Virus record (IMG/VR): IMGVR_UViG_3300042400_000740
Location: 1-22,754 of that record
Length of the DNA stretch: 22,754 bases
Reading direction: 5' to 3' (one strand)
Source: a virus
Both the position numbers and the translations under genes were made by a program. A model generated the notes under the pieces. It did no database searches. It worked only from the letters and a program-made list of their open reading frames with translations, and had not been told where the DNA came from. Below are positions 1 to 6,343 of the stretch, piece by piece (the first letter of the stretch is position 1; each line of letters opens with the position of its first letter).

Positions 1-5
1 AAATA

Positions 6-662
6 ATGCAAATAAGTAATGAAACAATCCAAATCTTGAAGAACTTTGCGGCGATTAATAGTAATATTATGATTCGCAAAGGTAAGACTTTATCTACAAT
101 TAGTACAGCAAAAAACATTTTTGCTAAGGCTGAAGTCGTAGAAGATTTCCCCACAGAAGTAGCTGTATATGATTTGAACTCTTTGTTGGCACTGCTAACA
201 TTAATGGAAAATCAAAATGTTGAGTTTGGTGATAAAAGCCTAAACATCTCCAAAGACAACGGCAAATTTGAGTACTTCTATTCTAGCCCAACAGTTATTG
301 TTGCGGCACCAGACAAGAGTATTGAGATTGATAATCACTATCAGTTTAAACTCTCATCTGAAGATGTTAATATGATTATGAAGGCAGCTGCTATCACTAG
401 CTCACCTACAATAACAATCTCCAGTAAAGGTGACGACGTTTCTTTAACTATCGGTGATAAGAAAAACGACACAGCAAATACCTACAAAAAAGTAATTGGC
501 AAGAGCGAGCATTCTTTTGATTGTCATATGGCAGTTGAGAACTTTAAAATCTTCCCTGATGCATATACAGTTACAATTTCTAAGAAGAAGGCTTTTCACT
601 TCCAACACGCTACAAAAGCAATTGAATATTTCATTGCTATGGAACCCGATTCGGTGGTATAA
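6..662 (+). CDS. 45: DNA polymerase sliding clamp (T4 gp45-like)
   Basis: Processivity clamp that encircles DNA and tethers the phage polymerase; in T4 it also activates late transcription. The 218-residue length matches the gp45 family (about 220-228). The N-terminus (NETIQILKNFAAINSNIMIR) and the central VYDLNSLLALLTL segment resemble T4 gp45, and the SSPTVIVAAPDKSIE stretch fits the family. It is followed without a gap by the accessory gene at 662 (TAATG overlap) and then by clamp loader genes, the classic T4 45-44-62-regA order. Only five bases precede the start, so its promoter and ribosome site lie mostly outside the window. The T4-type late promoters in this window make a role in late transcription likely here too (inference). 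Confidence 0.95.
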   Translation: MQISNETIQILKNFAAINSNIMIRKGKTLSTISTAKNIFAKAEVVEDFPTEVAVYDLNSLLALLTLMENQNVEFGDKSLNISKDNGKFEYFYSSPTVIVAAPDKSIEIDNHYQFKLSSEDVNMIMKAAAITSSPTITISSKGDDVSLTIGDKKNDTANTYKKVIGKSEHSFDCHMAVENFKIFPDAYTVTISKKKAFHFQHATKAIEYFIAMEPDSVV

Positions 663-1012
663 TGAATCCCGTAGGTCGTAGATCATTTGCTAAAGGCCTA
701 GGCCTAATAGGCCTAATTGGTGTAGGTGTTGCAGGTTACAAAGAAGCCAAAGAGCGTCTTATGCCTGCACCCGATGAACTAGCGTCTAAAGAGTTATCTG
801 ACAAATTAGATGAACAACCAGTTCTTTCATTACAAGCAACATACGGTGAAAAGATACCACCGCCAGCTTTTAGTCCCTATGGGCAGTTTATAGTTTCTGG
901 TATCGGCCCTAATTATAAACCCGGGACTGAAATACGTGTGCAAGCTAAGATGCAGGTTGGACCTGACGGAAAGCTGTACGTCAAAGAGAATGACATTTGG
1001 CGTAAAATTTAA
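662..1012 (+). CDS. Small protein with twin-arginine (Tat) type signal, function unknown
   Basis: I do not recognise this 116-residue protein. Its N-terminus (MNPVGRRSFAKG) has a twin-arginine motif (RRxFxK) followed by a glycine-rich, weakly hydrophobic stretch (about residues 12-25), as in Tat signal peptides. There is no obvious AxA cleavage site, so it may stay membrane anchored. The rest (residues 40-116) is soluble, with a compact C-terminal region (YGQFIVSGIGPNYKPGTEIRV) that looks beta-rich. Its start overlaps the gp45 stop by one base (TAATG) and gp44 starts 16 bases after its end, so it is co-translated with the replisome genes although it appears to be exported. The signal region is encoded by three AGGCCT copies between 694 and 716. 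Confidence 0.75.
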   Translation: MNPVGRRSFAKGLGLIGLIGVGVAGYKEAKERLMPAPDELASKELSDKLDEQPVLSLQATYGEKIPPPAFSPYGQFIVSGIGPNYKPGTEIRVQAKMQVGPDGKLYVKENDIWRKI

Positions 1013-1027
1013 TATTATGGAGTTATT

Positions 1028-1969
1028 ATGGATTATCGTGAAAATGAGTTTTTGTGGGTTGAGAAGTATCGACCACTCACATTAGAAGATTGTATTTTAC
1101 CTGCAGACCAAAAACACATCTTTCAGGAGATGTTGTCTAAAGGTGAGATTCAAAATATGTTATTGTGTGGTGGAGCCGGCATGGGCAAGACCACTATTGC
1201 CCGAGCATTGTGTGAAGAATTAGAAACAGATTATATCATCATTAACGGTTCGGAAGAATCTGGTATTGACGTTCTTCGTACAAAGATTAAACAGTTTGCA
1301 TCTACTGTATCATTCAGTGGCAAGCCAAAGGTTGTTATTCTAGACGAAGCGGATTATCTTAATCCTAATTCGACACAACCTGCATTGCGAGCATTCATTG
1401 AAGAATTCTCGTCAAATTGCAGATTCATTCTTACTTGTAACTTTAAGAATCGAATCATTCCTCCGCTTCATTCTAGAACAGCGGTCATCGAATTTAAATT
1501 GCCTAAAAGTGAAAAGCCAAAGATTGCATCCGCATTCTTTAAGCGTGTCATGGAAATTATGGCAATTGAGAATATCGAATCGGATGGCAAAGTCATAGCA
1601 AAAGTGATTGAGAAGCATTTCCCTGATTATCGAAGAGTTCTAAATGAACTTCAGAGATACAGTGCATCTGGTAAAATTGATGAGGGTATTTTTGTTAGTC
1701 TCGGCGAATCTAATATGCAAGAACTAATCTCATCGTTAAAAGATGGCGATTGGAAAAAGATGCGTACGTGGGTTGTTAATAATATTGACAATGATCCACA
1801 AACAATCTTTAGAAAATTATATGATACATTGACCGATCATGTAACACAAGTACCACAGCTTGTTCTATTGCTTGCAGATTATCAGTATAAAGCGGCATTT
1901 TGCGCAGATCAAGAAATCAATCTTGTAGCTTGTCTAACAGAAATTATGGCAGCGGTTGAATTTAAATGA
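1028..1969 (+). CDS. 44: Clamp loader ATPase large subunit (T4 gp44-like)
   Basis: AAA+ ATPase of the clamp loader, which opens and loads the gp45 ring at primer-template junctions. It has 313 residues; T4 gp44 has 319. Visible motifs: WVEKYRP at 10-16 as in RFC/gp44 proteins, Walker A GGAGMGKT at 48-55, Walker B VVILDEAD at 102-109, and an arginine-finger segment (PPLHSRT) where RFC proteins have SRC. The C-terminal third (about 225-313) is helical, as in the collar domain. An AGT/GGAG-type ribosome site (ATGGAGTTATT) precedes the ATG. The stop overlaps the next ATG (ATGA), and the small loader subunit lies one gene further on. Confidence 0.96.
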   Translation: MDYRENEFLWVEKYRPLTLEDCILPADQKHIFQEMLSKGEIQNMLLCGGAGMGKTTIARALCEELETDYIIINGSEESGIDVLRTKIKQFASTVSFSGKPKVVILDEADYLNPNSTQPALRAFIEEFSSNCRFILTCNFKNRIIPPLHSRTAVIEFKLPKSEKPKIASAFFKRVMEIMAIENIESDGKVIAKVIEKHFPDYRRVLNELQRYSASGKIDEGIFVSLGESNMQELISSLKDGDWKKMRTWVVNNIDNDPQTIFRKLYDTLTDHVTQVPQLVLLLADYQYKAAFCADQEINLVACLTEIMAAVEFK

Positions 1970-2253
1970 ACGATTTATTGAAACCCACATTTGATTGGAT
2001 AAAAGATGATTTTAATTCTCATCCTTTTCGCTTTATCGTTGAGCTTGTTGCTTGGGCTATTAGTATTGGTTGTTCGATTACCATGGCTGTTACTGTCCCC
2101 ACTCCGCCCCTTCTTACTCTTTATCCTATATGGATTATCGGCTGCGGTCTCTATGCTTGGGCTGCTTGGACTCGTAAATCTTTTGGTATGTTGGCCAACT
2201 ATCTCTTGCTTACTACCATAGATACTATTGGTCTTATTAGGATGGTAATATGA
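1966..2253 (+). CDS. Small three-helix membrane protein inside the clamp loader operon
   Basis: A 95-residue hypothetical protein with three likely transmembrane segments: about 22-42 (FRFIVELVAWAISIGCSITM), 48-66 (LLTLYPIWIIGCGLYAWAA) and 73-94 (FGMLANYLLLTTIDTIGLIRMV). I do not recognise the family with certainty. It starts inside the gp44 stop (ATGA overlap) and its own stop overlaps the gp62 start, so the three are translationally coupled. A membrane protein between the two clamp loader subunits is a feature I associate with marine T4-like phages rather than T4. A role in attaching replication to the membrane, or simple hitchhiking in the operon, are both possible. Confidence 0.75.
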   Translation: MNDLLKPTFDWIKDDFNSHPFRFIVELVAWAISIGCSITMAVTVPTPPLLTLYPIWIIGCGLYAWAAWTRKSFGMLANYLLLTTIDTIGLIRMVI

Positions 2254-2693
2254 GTCTATTTGGAACCCCTGTCGAAAAACCAGCAGAAGTTCCATATAAG
2301 GCTCCTGCAATTTCTCCCTTTGATTTTATCAATGCTATACATTATAGCAAAGATAACTTGATTGTAGATGATTGGTCTGAGAAACAATATAATCCATATA
2401 TCATTAATAAGGGTCTATCTTACGGGCATGATACAGTAATTCCTGCAAATGAGATGAATTCTAGACCCCATCTTGACAAAATCCTACAATTTGATTTTCT
2501 TATAAATATTATTAGGCCCAAAAAAAGATTCAATAAATGGATCAAGGCTGAGAAAATCGATGACTTGGAAGTTGTAAAAGAATACTATGGCTACAGCACA
2601 GAAAAAGCCAAACAAGTGTTACCACTGCTCAATGACTCGATTATTATTGAATTGAGAAAAAGAATAACAAAAGGTGGTAAGAATGACTACTGA
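2250..2693 (+). CDS. 62: Clamp loader small subunit (T4 gp62-like)
   Basis: Non-ATPase subunit that completes the gp44/62 clamp loader. It has 147 residues, shorter than T4 gp62 (187) but typical of marine T4-like phages as I recall them. Recognisable segments are SPFDFINAIHYSKDNL (22-37), YNPYIINKGLSYGHDTV (48-64) and FDFLINIIRPKKRFNKWIK (81-99). The C-terminus is Lys/Arg-rich. It starts by ATGA overlap with the membrane protein and ends 11 bases into RegA, consistent with a fixed subunit ratio set by coupled translation. The position between gp44 and regA supports the call. Confidence 0.92.
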   Translation: MSLFGTPVEKPAEVPYKAPAISPFDFINAIHYSKDNLIVDDWSEKQYNPYIINKGLSYGHDTVIPANEMNSRPHLDKILQFDFLINIIRPKKRFNKWIKAEKIDDLEVVKEYYGYSTEKAKQVLPLLNDSIIIELRKRITKGGKNDY

Positions 2694-3117
2694 CATTATA
2701 AACATTGACTTCCCTGGGTATCATCCCTTAGAAGTCATATTAGCTGAACCGGATGATTTTTTAAAAGTACGAGAAACTCTAACTAGAATCGGTGTCGCTT
2801 CTAGAAAAGATAAAATACTATATCAATCTTGCCACATACTACACAAGCAAGGCAGATACTTTATTGTTCACTTTAAAGAGCTATTTGCTTTAGATGGAAA
2901 AACGGCTGATCTATCAGACAACGATTTACAAAGAAGAAATACTATTGCTAAGCTGCTAGTAGATTGGGGCTTGGTTAAGATTAATAATCCAGAACATTTC
3001 TTAGATTATGCTCCACTTTCACAGATCAAGGTTATTTCCCACAAGGAAAAAGATGAGTGGAAAATGGAAACAAAGTATAACATTGGCAAGAAAAAGTTAG
3101 CTGTTAGCACTAAATAA
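2683..3117 (+). CDS. regA: RegA-like translational repressor of early genes
   Basis: RNA-binding protein that in T4 represses translation of early mRNAs, including 45, 44 and rIIB, by covering the ribosome binding region. It has 144 residues from the ATG at 2683; T4 RegA has 122. The DFPGYHPLEVILAEPDDFLKVRETLTRIGVAS region near the N-terminus and CHILHKQGRYFIVHFKELFALDGK in the centre resemble RegA homologues. An in-frame GTG at 2674 would add three residues, but the ATG has a better-spaced ribosome site (AAAGGTGG at 2669-2676), so I chose the ATG. The last gene of the core replisome operon, it is followed by a structured non-coding stretch. Confidence 0.92.
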   Translation: MTTDIINIDFPGYHPLEVILAEPDDFLKVRETLTRIGVASRKDKILYQSCHILHKQGRYFIVHFKELFALDGKTADLSDNDLQRRNTIAKLLVDWGLVKINNPEHFLDYAPLSQIKVISHKEKDEWKMETKYNIGKKKLAVSTK

Positions 3118-3308
3118 TAATATCCCCGGGATGGGAAACGCAGCAATCGGTGTGGGCTGTATAAACCAGAAGCCGACCTATTTTAATCCCACTACCTTGG
3201 GAACGTCTAAAGCTGGTACAACGTATGGTACCCCTGTAGTCAGTAAGCAGGATCAACGCTATGCCTTCGGGGTAGCAAATTTTAAAACTCGCTTAATAGG
3301 AGAACTAT
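3118..3308 (+). other. Structured leader region, possible RNA element
   Basis: This stretch between regA and the phasin-like gene is richer in G and C than its flanks and holds several short inverted repeats: ATCCC/GGGAT around 3122-3132, TCCCA (3187-3191) with TGGGA (3198-3202), GGTAC (3215-3219) with GTACC (3228-3232), and TACCCC (3229-3234) with GGGGTA (3269-3274). The last two share bases, so they cannot form together. A ribosome site (AGGAG near 3298) for the next gene follows. A reading frame (3131-3418) crosses it but lacks a ribosome site and overlaps a better gene. It may be an untranslated leader or a cis-acting RNA; I cannot match it to a known class. Confidence 0.4.
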
Positions 3309-3533
3309 ATGTTTTACGCAAACATGGCTATCGATTCAATTCAAAACGCCAAAATCAACTTCCTCAAACAAACAGTCAAGGAAGATTCCCTTCAAAAACC
3401 ACTAATCGATTTTGTTGAAGCACAACGTGTTTTTACAAAGCAAGTCGCCAAGACTTCTAACGATGTAATGAACATTGCTTCAGAAACTTTTGCTAACGCA
3501 ATTAGCGGTATCTCTAATAAAAAGGGAGAGTAA
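3309..3533 (+). CDS. Small helical phasin-like protein
   Basis: A 74-residue protein, almost entirely amphipathic helix, with features resembling phasins (polyhydroxyalkanoate granule or stress-associated proteins): LKQTVKEDSLQKPLIDFVEAQRVFTKQVAKTSNDVMNIASETF, given here only as adjoining pieces around residues 20-62. A good ribosome site (AATAGGAGAAC) precedes the ATG by six to seven bases. It lies two bases before the Hsp20 gene, and a pairing of phasin-like and small heat-shock proteins would suit a chaperone or surface-coating role. The phasin assignment rests on composition and pattern only, so treat it as tentative. Confidence 0.7.
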   Translation: MFYANMAIDSIQNAKINFLKQTVKEDSLQKPLIDFVEAQRVFTKQVAKTSNDVMNIASETFANAISGISNKKGE

Positions 3534-3534
3534 T

Positions 3535-4056
3535 ATGACATTTGTTAAAGATGTATTCGGTCGTGATATGTTCAAAGACTTTGATAAACTATATGTTGGC
3601 TTTGACGATCAATTCAACAAGATGGCTAAGATTCATGATGATCTAACAAAGAGCATTCCAAATTATCCACCTTATAATATTAAGAAAACCGGCGATAACA
3701 CTTACGTTATTGAAGTCGCAGTTGCCGGGTTTGGCAAACAGGACATTGAGATTGAACTTGATAACGGCAAAATGATTATCAAAGGCAATGTACAAAATAC
3801 AGAAGAGGAAGAAAACTTCTTATTCAAAGGTATTGCTAACAGAGCATTCACTCGTACATTTGCACTTGAAGATCAGATTGAAGTTAAAGATGCTGAAATG
3901 TTCAATGGTATGCTTAAAGTATTTTTGGAAAGAATTATTCCGGAACACAAGAAGCCAAAGAAAATTGAAGTTAAAGACTCTGAAGTAAAGGCAAAGACTG
4001 TAAAAAAATCTAAGCCACAGTTACTTACAGAAGATCCAGAAGGCAGGAATCTATAA
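3535..4056 (+). CDS. hsp20: Hsp20 / IbpA-like small heat shock protein
   Basis: ATP-independent holdase that binds unfolding proteins. From the ATG at 3535 it has 173 residues. The alpha-crystallin domain spans about 45-140: YPPYNI, then YVIEVAVAGFGKQDIEIELDNG, then the FKGIANRAFTRTFALEDQIEV block and a closing NGMLKVFLERIIPEHKKPKKI with the I-x-[IV]-like tail. This is close to the IbpA group of proteobacteria. A Lys-rich C-terminal extension (about 145-173) is unusual for the group. The reading frame could extend upstream to 3475, but AAAGGGAGAG at 3521-3530 is ideally placed for 3535. Small heat shock proteins are common in marine T4-like phages. It overlaps the next start as TAATG. Confidence 0.93.
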   Translation: MTFVKDVFGRDMFKDFDKLYVGFDDQFNKMAKIHDDLTKSIPNYPPYNIKKTGDNTYVIEVAVAGFGKQDIEIELDNGKMIIKGNVQNTEEEENFLFKGIANRAFTRTFALEDQIEVKDAEMFNGMLKVFLERIIPEHKKPKKIEVKDSEVKAKTVKKSKPQLLTEDPEGRNL

Positions 4057-4241
4057 TGAAAAATGATCTAAAAGAATTTGAGGGAGTTCATGTTCCTTCG
4101 ATGAAAGACTTTTGGTCATGGGTAAGCAAGGCGTTTAAACCTTCATATCAAGATGAAGTTGAAATGTATTTAAAAGATGCAGTAGATCATAAAGATTTGC
4201 AGTACAGAGTAGATACATTAATGCGTAGAGGTTTAATATGA
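4056..4241 (+). CDS. DUF3563-like small protein
   Basis: A 61-residue protein whose C-terminal half, DEVEMYLKDAVDHKDLQYRV followed by DTLMRRGLI, resembles the DUF3563 pattern (YLxxAxDxxDLExRMRxLxRRG) found as short proteins in alpha- and betaproteobacteria. The function of that family is not known. It starts by TAATG overlap with Hsp20 and ends by ATGA overlap with the next micro-gene, so the set is co-translated. Presence of a bacterial-type DUF3563 domain in a phage points to acquisition from a proteobacterial host (inference). Confidence 0.65.
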   Translation: MKNDLKEFEGVHVPSMKDFWSWVSKAFKPSYQDEVEMYLKDAVDHKDLQYRVDTLMRRGLI

Positions 4242-4330
4242 AATTCATTAAAGCTTTTATAGCAATAGTTCAAGAAGTACGACAAAGATTATCCACACGA
4301 AGAAGTAAATTAGAATTCCGAGGTGACTAA
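4238..4330 (+). CDS. 30-residue basic micro-protein
   Basis: A very short frame, MKFIKAFIAIVQEVRQRLST then RRSKLEFRGD, starting by ATGA overlap with the preceding gene. It has a hydrophobic, amphipathic N-terminal helix and an Arg/Lys-rich second half, reminiscent of the short DUF1127-type proteins of proteobacteria, although too short to assign. The overlap-coupled start and clean stop right before a further micro-frame are the evidence that it is translated. It could also be spurious. Confidence 0.45.
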   Translation: MKFIKAFIAIVQEVRQRLSTRRSKLEFRGD

Positions 4331-4331
4331 T

Positions 4332-4430
4332 TTGTCTAAGCAATTACTAAAATCTTTTATAGAGTATTGTGATCAATGGCTAGAAGTTAGACATTTATCT
4401 GTTATACAAAATATAAGAGTTTGGTATTAA
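4332..4430 (+). CDS. 32-residue micro-protein with TTG start
   Basis: The frame begins with TTG at 4332, one base after the preceding stop, with GAGGTGA at 4320-4326 as a well-placed ribosome site. The product (MSKQLLKSFIEYCDQWLEVR then HLSVIQNIRVWY) has aromatic residues and an R-H-L-S region faintly like DUF1127 proteins. The stop sits five bases before a GC-rich hairpin, so it would be the last gene of this transcript segment. Start codon use and length make it a tentative gene. Confidence 0.4.
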   Translation: MSKQLLKSFIEYCDQWLEVRHLSVIQNIRVWY

Positions 4431-4434
4431 TAAC

Positions 4435-4450
4435 GGGGGCTTCGGCCCCC
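4435..4450 (+). terminator. UUCG-loop hairpin between micro-genes and Sm-like gene
   Basis: GGGGGC-TTCG-GCCCCC forms a six-pair GC stem capped by the extra-stable TTCG tetraloop. No T-run follows (AACAACTGG), so it may be a 3-prime end stabiliser or a partial terminator rather than a strong intrinsic terminator. The next ATG lies 18 bases downstream. Confidence 0.55.
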
Positions 4451-4467
4451 AACAACTGGAGAAGAAA

Positions 4468-4788
4468 ATGATTGAAGTGATTAAATTAGTTACCGGTGAA
4501 GAGATTGTCGGTGACACAAAATATGAACAAAACAAAGTAATTGTTAAAAAGCCTTGTGCTGTTATGTTAGTTAATTCTAAATCAACACCCGACCAACATT
4601 CGATGGCGTTGATTCCTTATGCAGGATATACTAAAGATCATATTATTCATATTGATAAACGATCTATTGTGTGGAATGCTGAACTACAAGATGATGTATA
4701 TAATCAATACAATGCAATCTTTGGTACAGGTATTCAGATTGTGTCCGGGGATATTCCTAGACCAAGGACTATACCTAAAGCACCTTAA
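4468..4788 (+). CDS. Sm/Lsm-like phage protein
   Basis: A 106-residue protein beginning MIEVIKLVTGEEIVGDTKYE, the pattern of an Sm-like first strand pair (hydrophobic, then TGEEIVG), followed by KVIVKKPCAVML and a third strand region (SMALIPYAGYT, residues 45-55). Similar proteins occur widely in T4-like marine phages and are sometimes annotated as Hfq- or Sm-like; RNA binding is possible but unproven here. The C-terminus (PRPRTIPKAP) is proline-rich. CTGGAG precedes the ATG by eight bases. It has its own leader after a TTCG hairpin and ends just before a strong terminator, so it closes the plus-strand block. Confidence 0.7.
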   Translation: MIEVIKLVTGEEIVGDTKYEQNKVIVKKPCAVMLVNSKSTPDQHSMALIPYAGYTKDHIIHIDKRSIVWNAELQDDVYNQYNAIFGTGIQIVSGDIPRPRTIPKAP

Positions 4789-4800
4789 TGCAAAGGTAGG

Positions 4801-4826
4801 AATGGCGGGTTACCCCGCCATTTTTT
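4801..4826 (+). terminator. Rho-independent terminator after the Sm-like gene
   Basis: AATGGCGGG (4801-4809) pairs with CCCGCCATT (4814-4822) over nine base pairs around a four-base loop, and is followed by a T-run. It separates the plus-strand operon from the convergent minus-strand block ending at 4845. The minus-strand side lacks a T-run, so it works mainly in the plus direction. Confidence 0.9.
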
Positions 4827-4844
4827 ATGTATAGTTTTTAAAAT

Positions 4845-5561
4845 TTACTGTTTTTCTAATTTACTAATGTAGTTGGCCATCAGGTGATCAAACACACCAA
4901 TAAACTTTTGTCCTTTTGCTCTGGCTCGAAGTCTACTGCGAGCCATGTCTTTTACTCGCTGCCACGGGGTTAGATCTCTAAACTTGCCATAAAAATTCAT
5001 ATACATATGAGTTCCATGATGTCTAAATCCCATAAGTCTAAATGGGACTTTGGTTACATCATCGCAGTTGTTCTGTACTCTATAGTGGTCTACAGTTAAG
5101 CTCTTGACAAACTCGCCATTGCCAACTCTAGGACTTCCAAATGTTATTAATGCAGTTACGCGATCTTGTATGCGGCTAGCGGCGATAGTAGCCATAGCAG
5201 CACCGAGACTGTGCCCAGTTACATAGATATTACCTGGATTGTCTTCTAACTCTTTAGAGATACTGGGCCATATCTTGTTGATCTCACCTTTAAAACCTAC
5301 GTGTACTTTGCCACCGCAGGCTTCAATGTTCTTACCAGACTTCAAGTCTGCTAGCACATCTGACTTTTCGGTTACTTCGGTACCTCTAAATGATAGCACA
5401 GTTATTGTGCCATTGGTTAGCAGGTATGCTTGCGCACCATCAATGTTAAAGAATTTAATAATTTTATATCCTAGTGCTTTGAACTTAGCAGTTGACGCAT
5501 CGGGATTGTCGTAGGTAGTTGCAGATATTTTTGCAAATTCTAATAGTAGTTCTGTTTTCAT
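4845..5561 (-). CDS. Class 3 lipase / phospholipase-like hydrolase
   Basis: An alpha/beta hydrolase of the Lipase_3 family, which cleaves acylglycerols or phospholipids. From the ATG at 5561 it has 238 residues. Motifs: SFRGTE (57-62) contributing the oxyanion region, nucleophile elbow GHSLGAA (116-122; Ser118), FGSPRVGN (141-148), likely catalytic Asp168 in CDDVTKVP, and His226 in FDHLMANYI. The full triad is therefore present, and an active enzyme is likely. There is no signal peptide, so it would act in the cytoplasm or reach membranes at lysis. The start is three bases after the DUF4337 stop; a TTG at 5573 is a possible alternative. It is the last gene of the minus-strand late block. Its substrate cannot be read from the sequence. 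Confidence 0.9.
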   Translation of the reverse strand: MKTELLLEFAKISATTYDNPDASTAKFKALGYKIIKFFNIDGAQAYLLTNGTITVLSFRGTEVTEKSDVLADLKSGKNIEACGGKVHVGFKGEINKIWPSISKELEDNPGNIYVTGHSLGAAMATIAASRIQDRVTALITFGSPRVGNGEFVKSLTVDHYRVQNNCDDVTKVPFRLMGFRHHGTHMYMNFYGKFRDLTPWQRVKDMARSRLRARAKGQKFIGVFDHLMANYISKLEKQ

Positions 5562-5563
5562 TT

Positions 5564-6154
5564 TTAGAACCAAAGGAATAAGCCTTGAGCTGAAAGCAAT
5601 ATGCCTAAGCCCGCAACAAAGAAACTACCCCAGAACATACCCATACTAACTGCTAAAATACTTGCGGATAATACGACAATGCTTAATTGGTACATAGTGC
5701 TTGCATATCCAATCCATGGACTACGTTTCTTAGCCTCATCTCGCTCTGCTTCTAATATACGAGCTTTTTCCATTAACTCTTTCTTACCTTCACCGCTAGC
5801 AGGATCACTTTCGTAACGATCAATCTTGGCCTGCAGTTTAGCCATCTTTTCTTTCTCGCCGCGATGTGTAGCATCGTCTAATGATTGCTCTGCTAAAGTT
5901 TGTTTAATGCTCTTAGCTTGATAGAATGCCCAGACGTTGTTTGCTTTAATCGTGTTACCCAATGTTAAGCTACTTAATGTACCACCATACCAAGCATTGA
6001 CAGCAAGCAATAGTGCAAATACAGAAATAACCATACCGGCTTTATCTTTTAATTTTGCTTCGCGCTCGCTACGAGATCCGACCGGAGGTTTTGGTGCATC
6101 CGGGTCTTTAGGTTGTTTGTTAATTAAATTTAATACTGAATCAATTAATGCCAT
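5564..6154 (-). CDS. DUF4337-like membrane protein
   Basis: A 196-residue protein matching the DUF4337 layout: N-terminal soluble part, TM segment at about 41-60 (MVISVFALLLAVNAWYGGTL), the characteristic NNVWAFYQAKSIKQTLAEQS (71-90), a charged helical middle (95-142), and two C-terminal TM segments (about 150-170 and 175-195). DUF4337 proteins are bacterial membrane proteins of unknown function. AAAGGAGACAG gives a strong ribosome site, and an exact late promoter lies 29 bases upstream of the ATG. It ends three bases before the lipase start, suggesting joint late expression and a joint role at the membrane. Confidence 0.82.
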   Translation of the reverse strand: MALIDSVLNLINKQPKDPDAPKPPVGSRSEREAKLKDKAGMVISVFALLLAVNAWYGGTLSSLTLGNTIKANNVWAFYQAKSIKQTLAEQSLDDATHRGEKEKMAKLQAKIDRYESDPASGEGKKELMEKARILEAERDEAKKRSPWIGYASTMYQLSIVVLSASILAVSMGMFWGSFFVAGLGILLSAQGLFLWF

Positions 6155-6182
6155 TTTTACTGTCTCCTTTGTTAATCTTTTT

Positions 6183-6190
6183 TATTTATA
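6183..6190 (-). promoter_or_regulatory. T4-type late promoter (TATAAATA) for DUF4337 and lipase genes
   Basis: The minus strand reads TATAAATA exactly, the T4 late promoter box recognised by gp55-type sigma factor with the clamp as activator. It lies 29-36 bases upstream of the DUF4337 ATG, leaving room for a start about six bases downstream and a ribosome site. Confidence 0.7.
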
Positions 6191-6343
6191 TTATCCTGGT
6201 AAAAATCTACCTATTAGTCCGTTGACTATTTTGTCTGACAAATCGTCTGGTAGAAATTTAAGAAATCCTAGGAAATATAATGCCACCCATCCATATACAA
6301 ATATCTTTAATGATAGATCAAAAGTCTTTTGATATTCGTTCAT
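6191..6343 (-). CDS. 50-residue single-pass membrane protein
   Basis: Short frame starting MNEYQKTFDLSLKIFVYGWV with one hydrophobic segment at about 11-30 (SLKIFVYGWVALYFLGFLKF), then a polar tail ending IGRFLPG. The ATG overlaps the stop of the upstream gene as ATGA (6340-6343), which supports translation. The late promoter box at 6183-6190 lies directly after its stop. Function unknown; the size and topology fit a holin- or spanin-accessory type protein, but nothing specific identifies it. Confidence 0.65.
   Translation of the reverse strand: MNEYQKTFDLSLKIFVYGWVALYFLGFLKFLPDDLSDKIVNGLIGRFLPG

Noticed and set aside
694-716. Three AGGCCT copies as a regulatory repeat
   Set aside because: They encode the Gly/Leu/Ile signal core of the Tat-type protein and are explained by codon choice.
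3131-3418. 95-codon plus-strand frame after regA
   Set aside because: No ribosome site, overlaps the better-supported phasin-like gene by 110 bases, and the region looks structured rather than coding.
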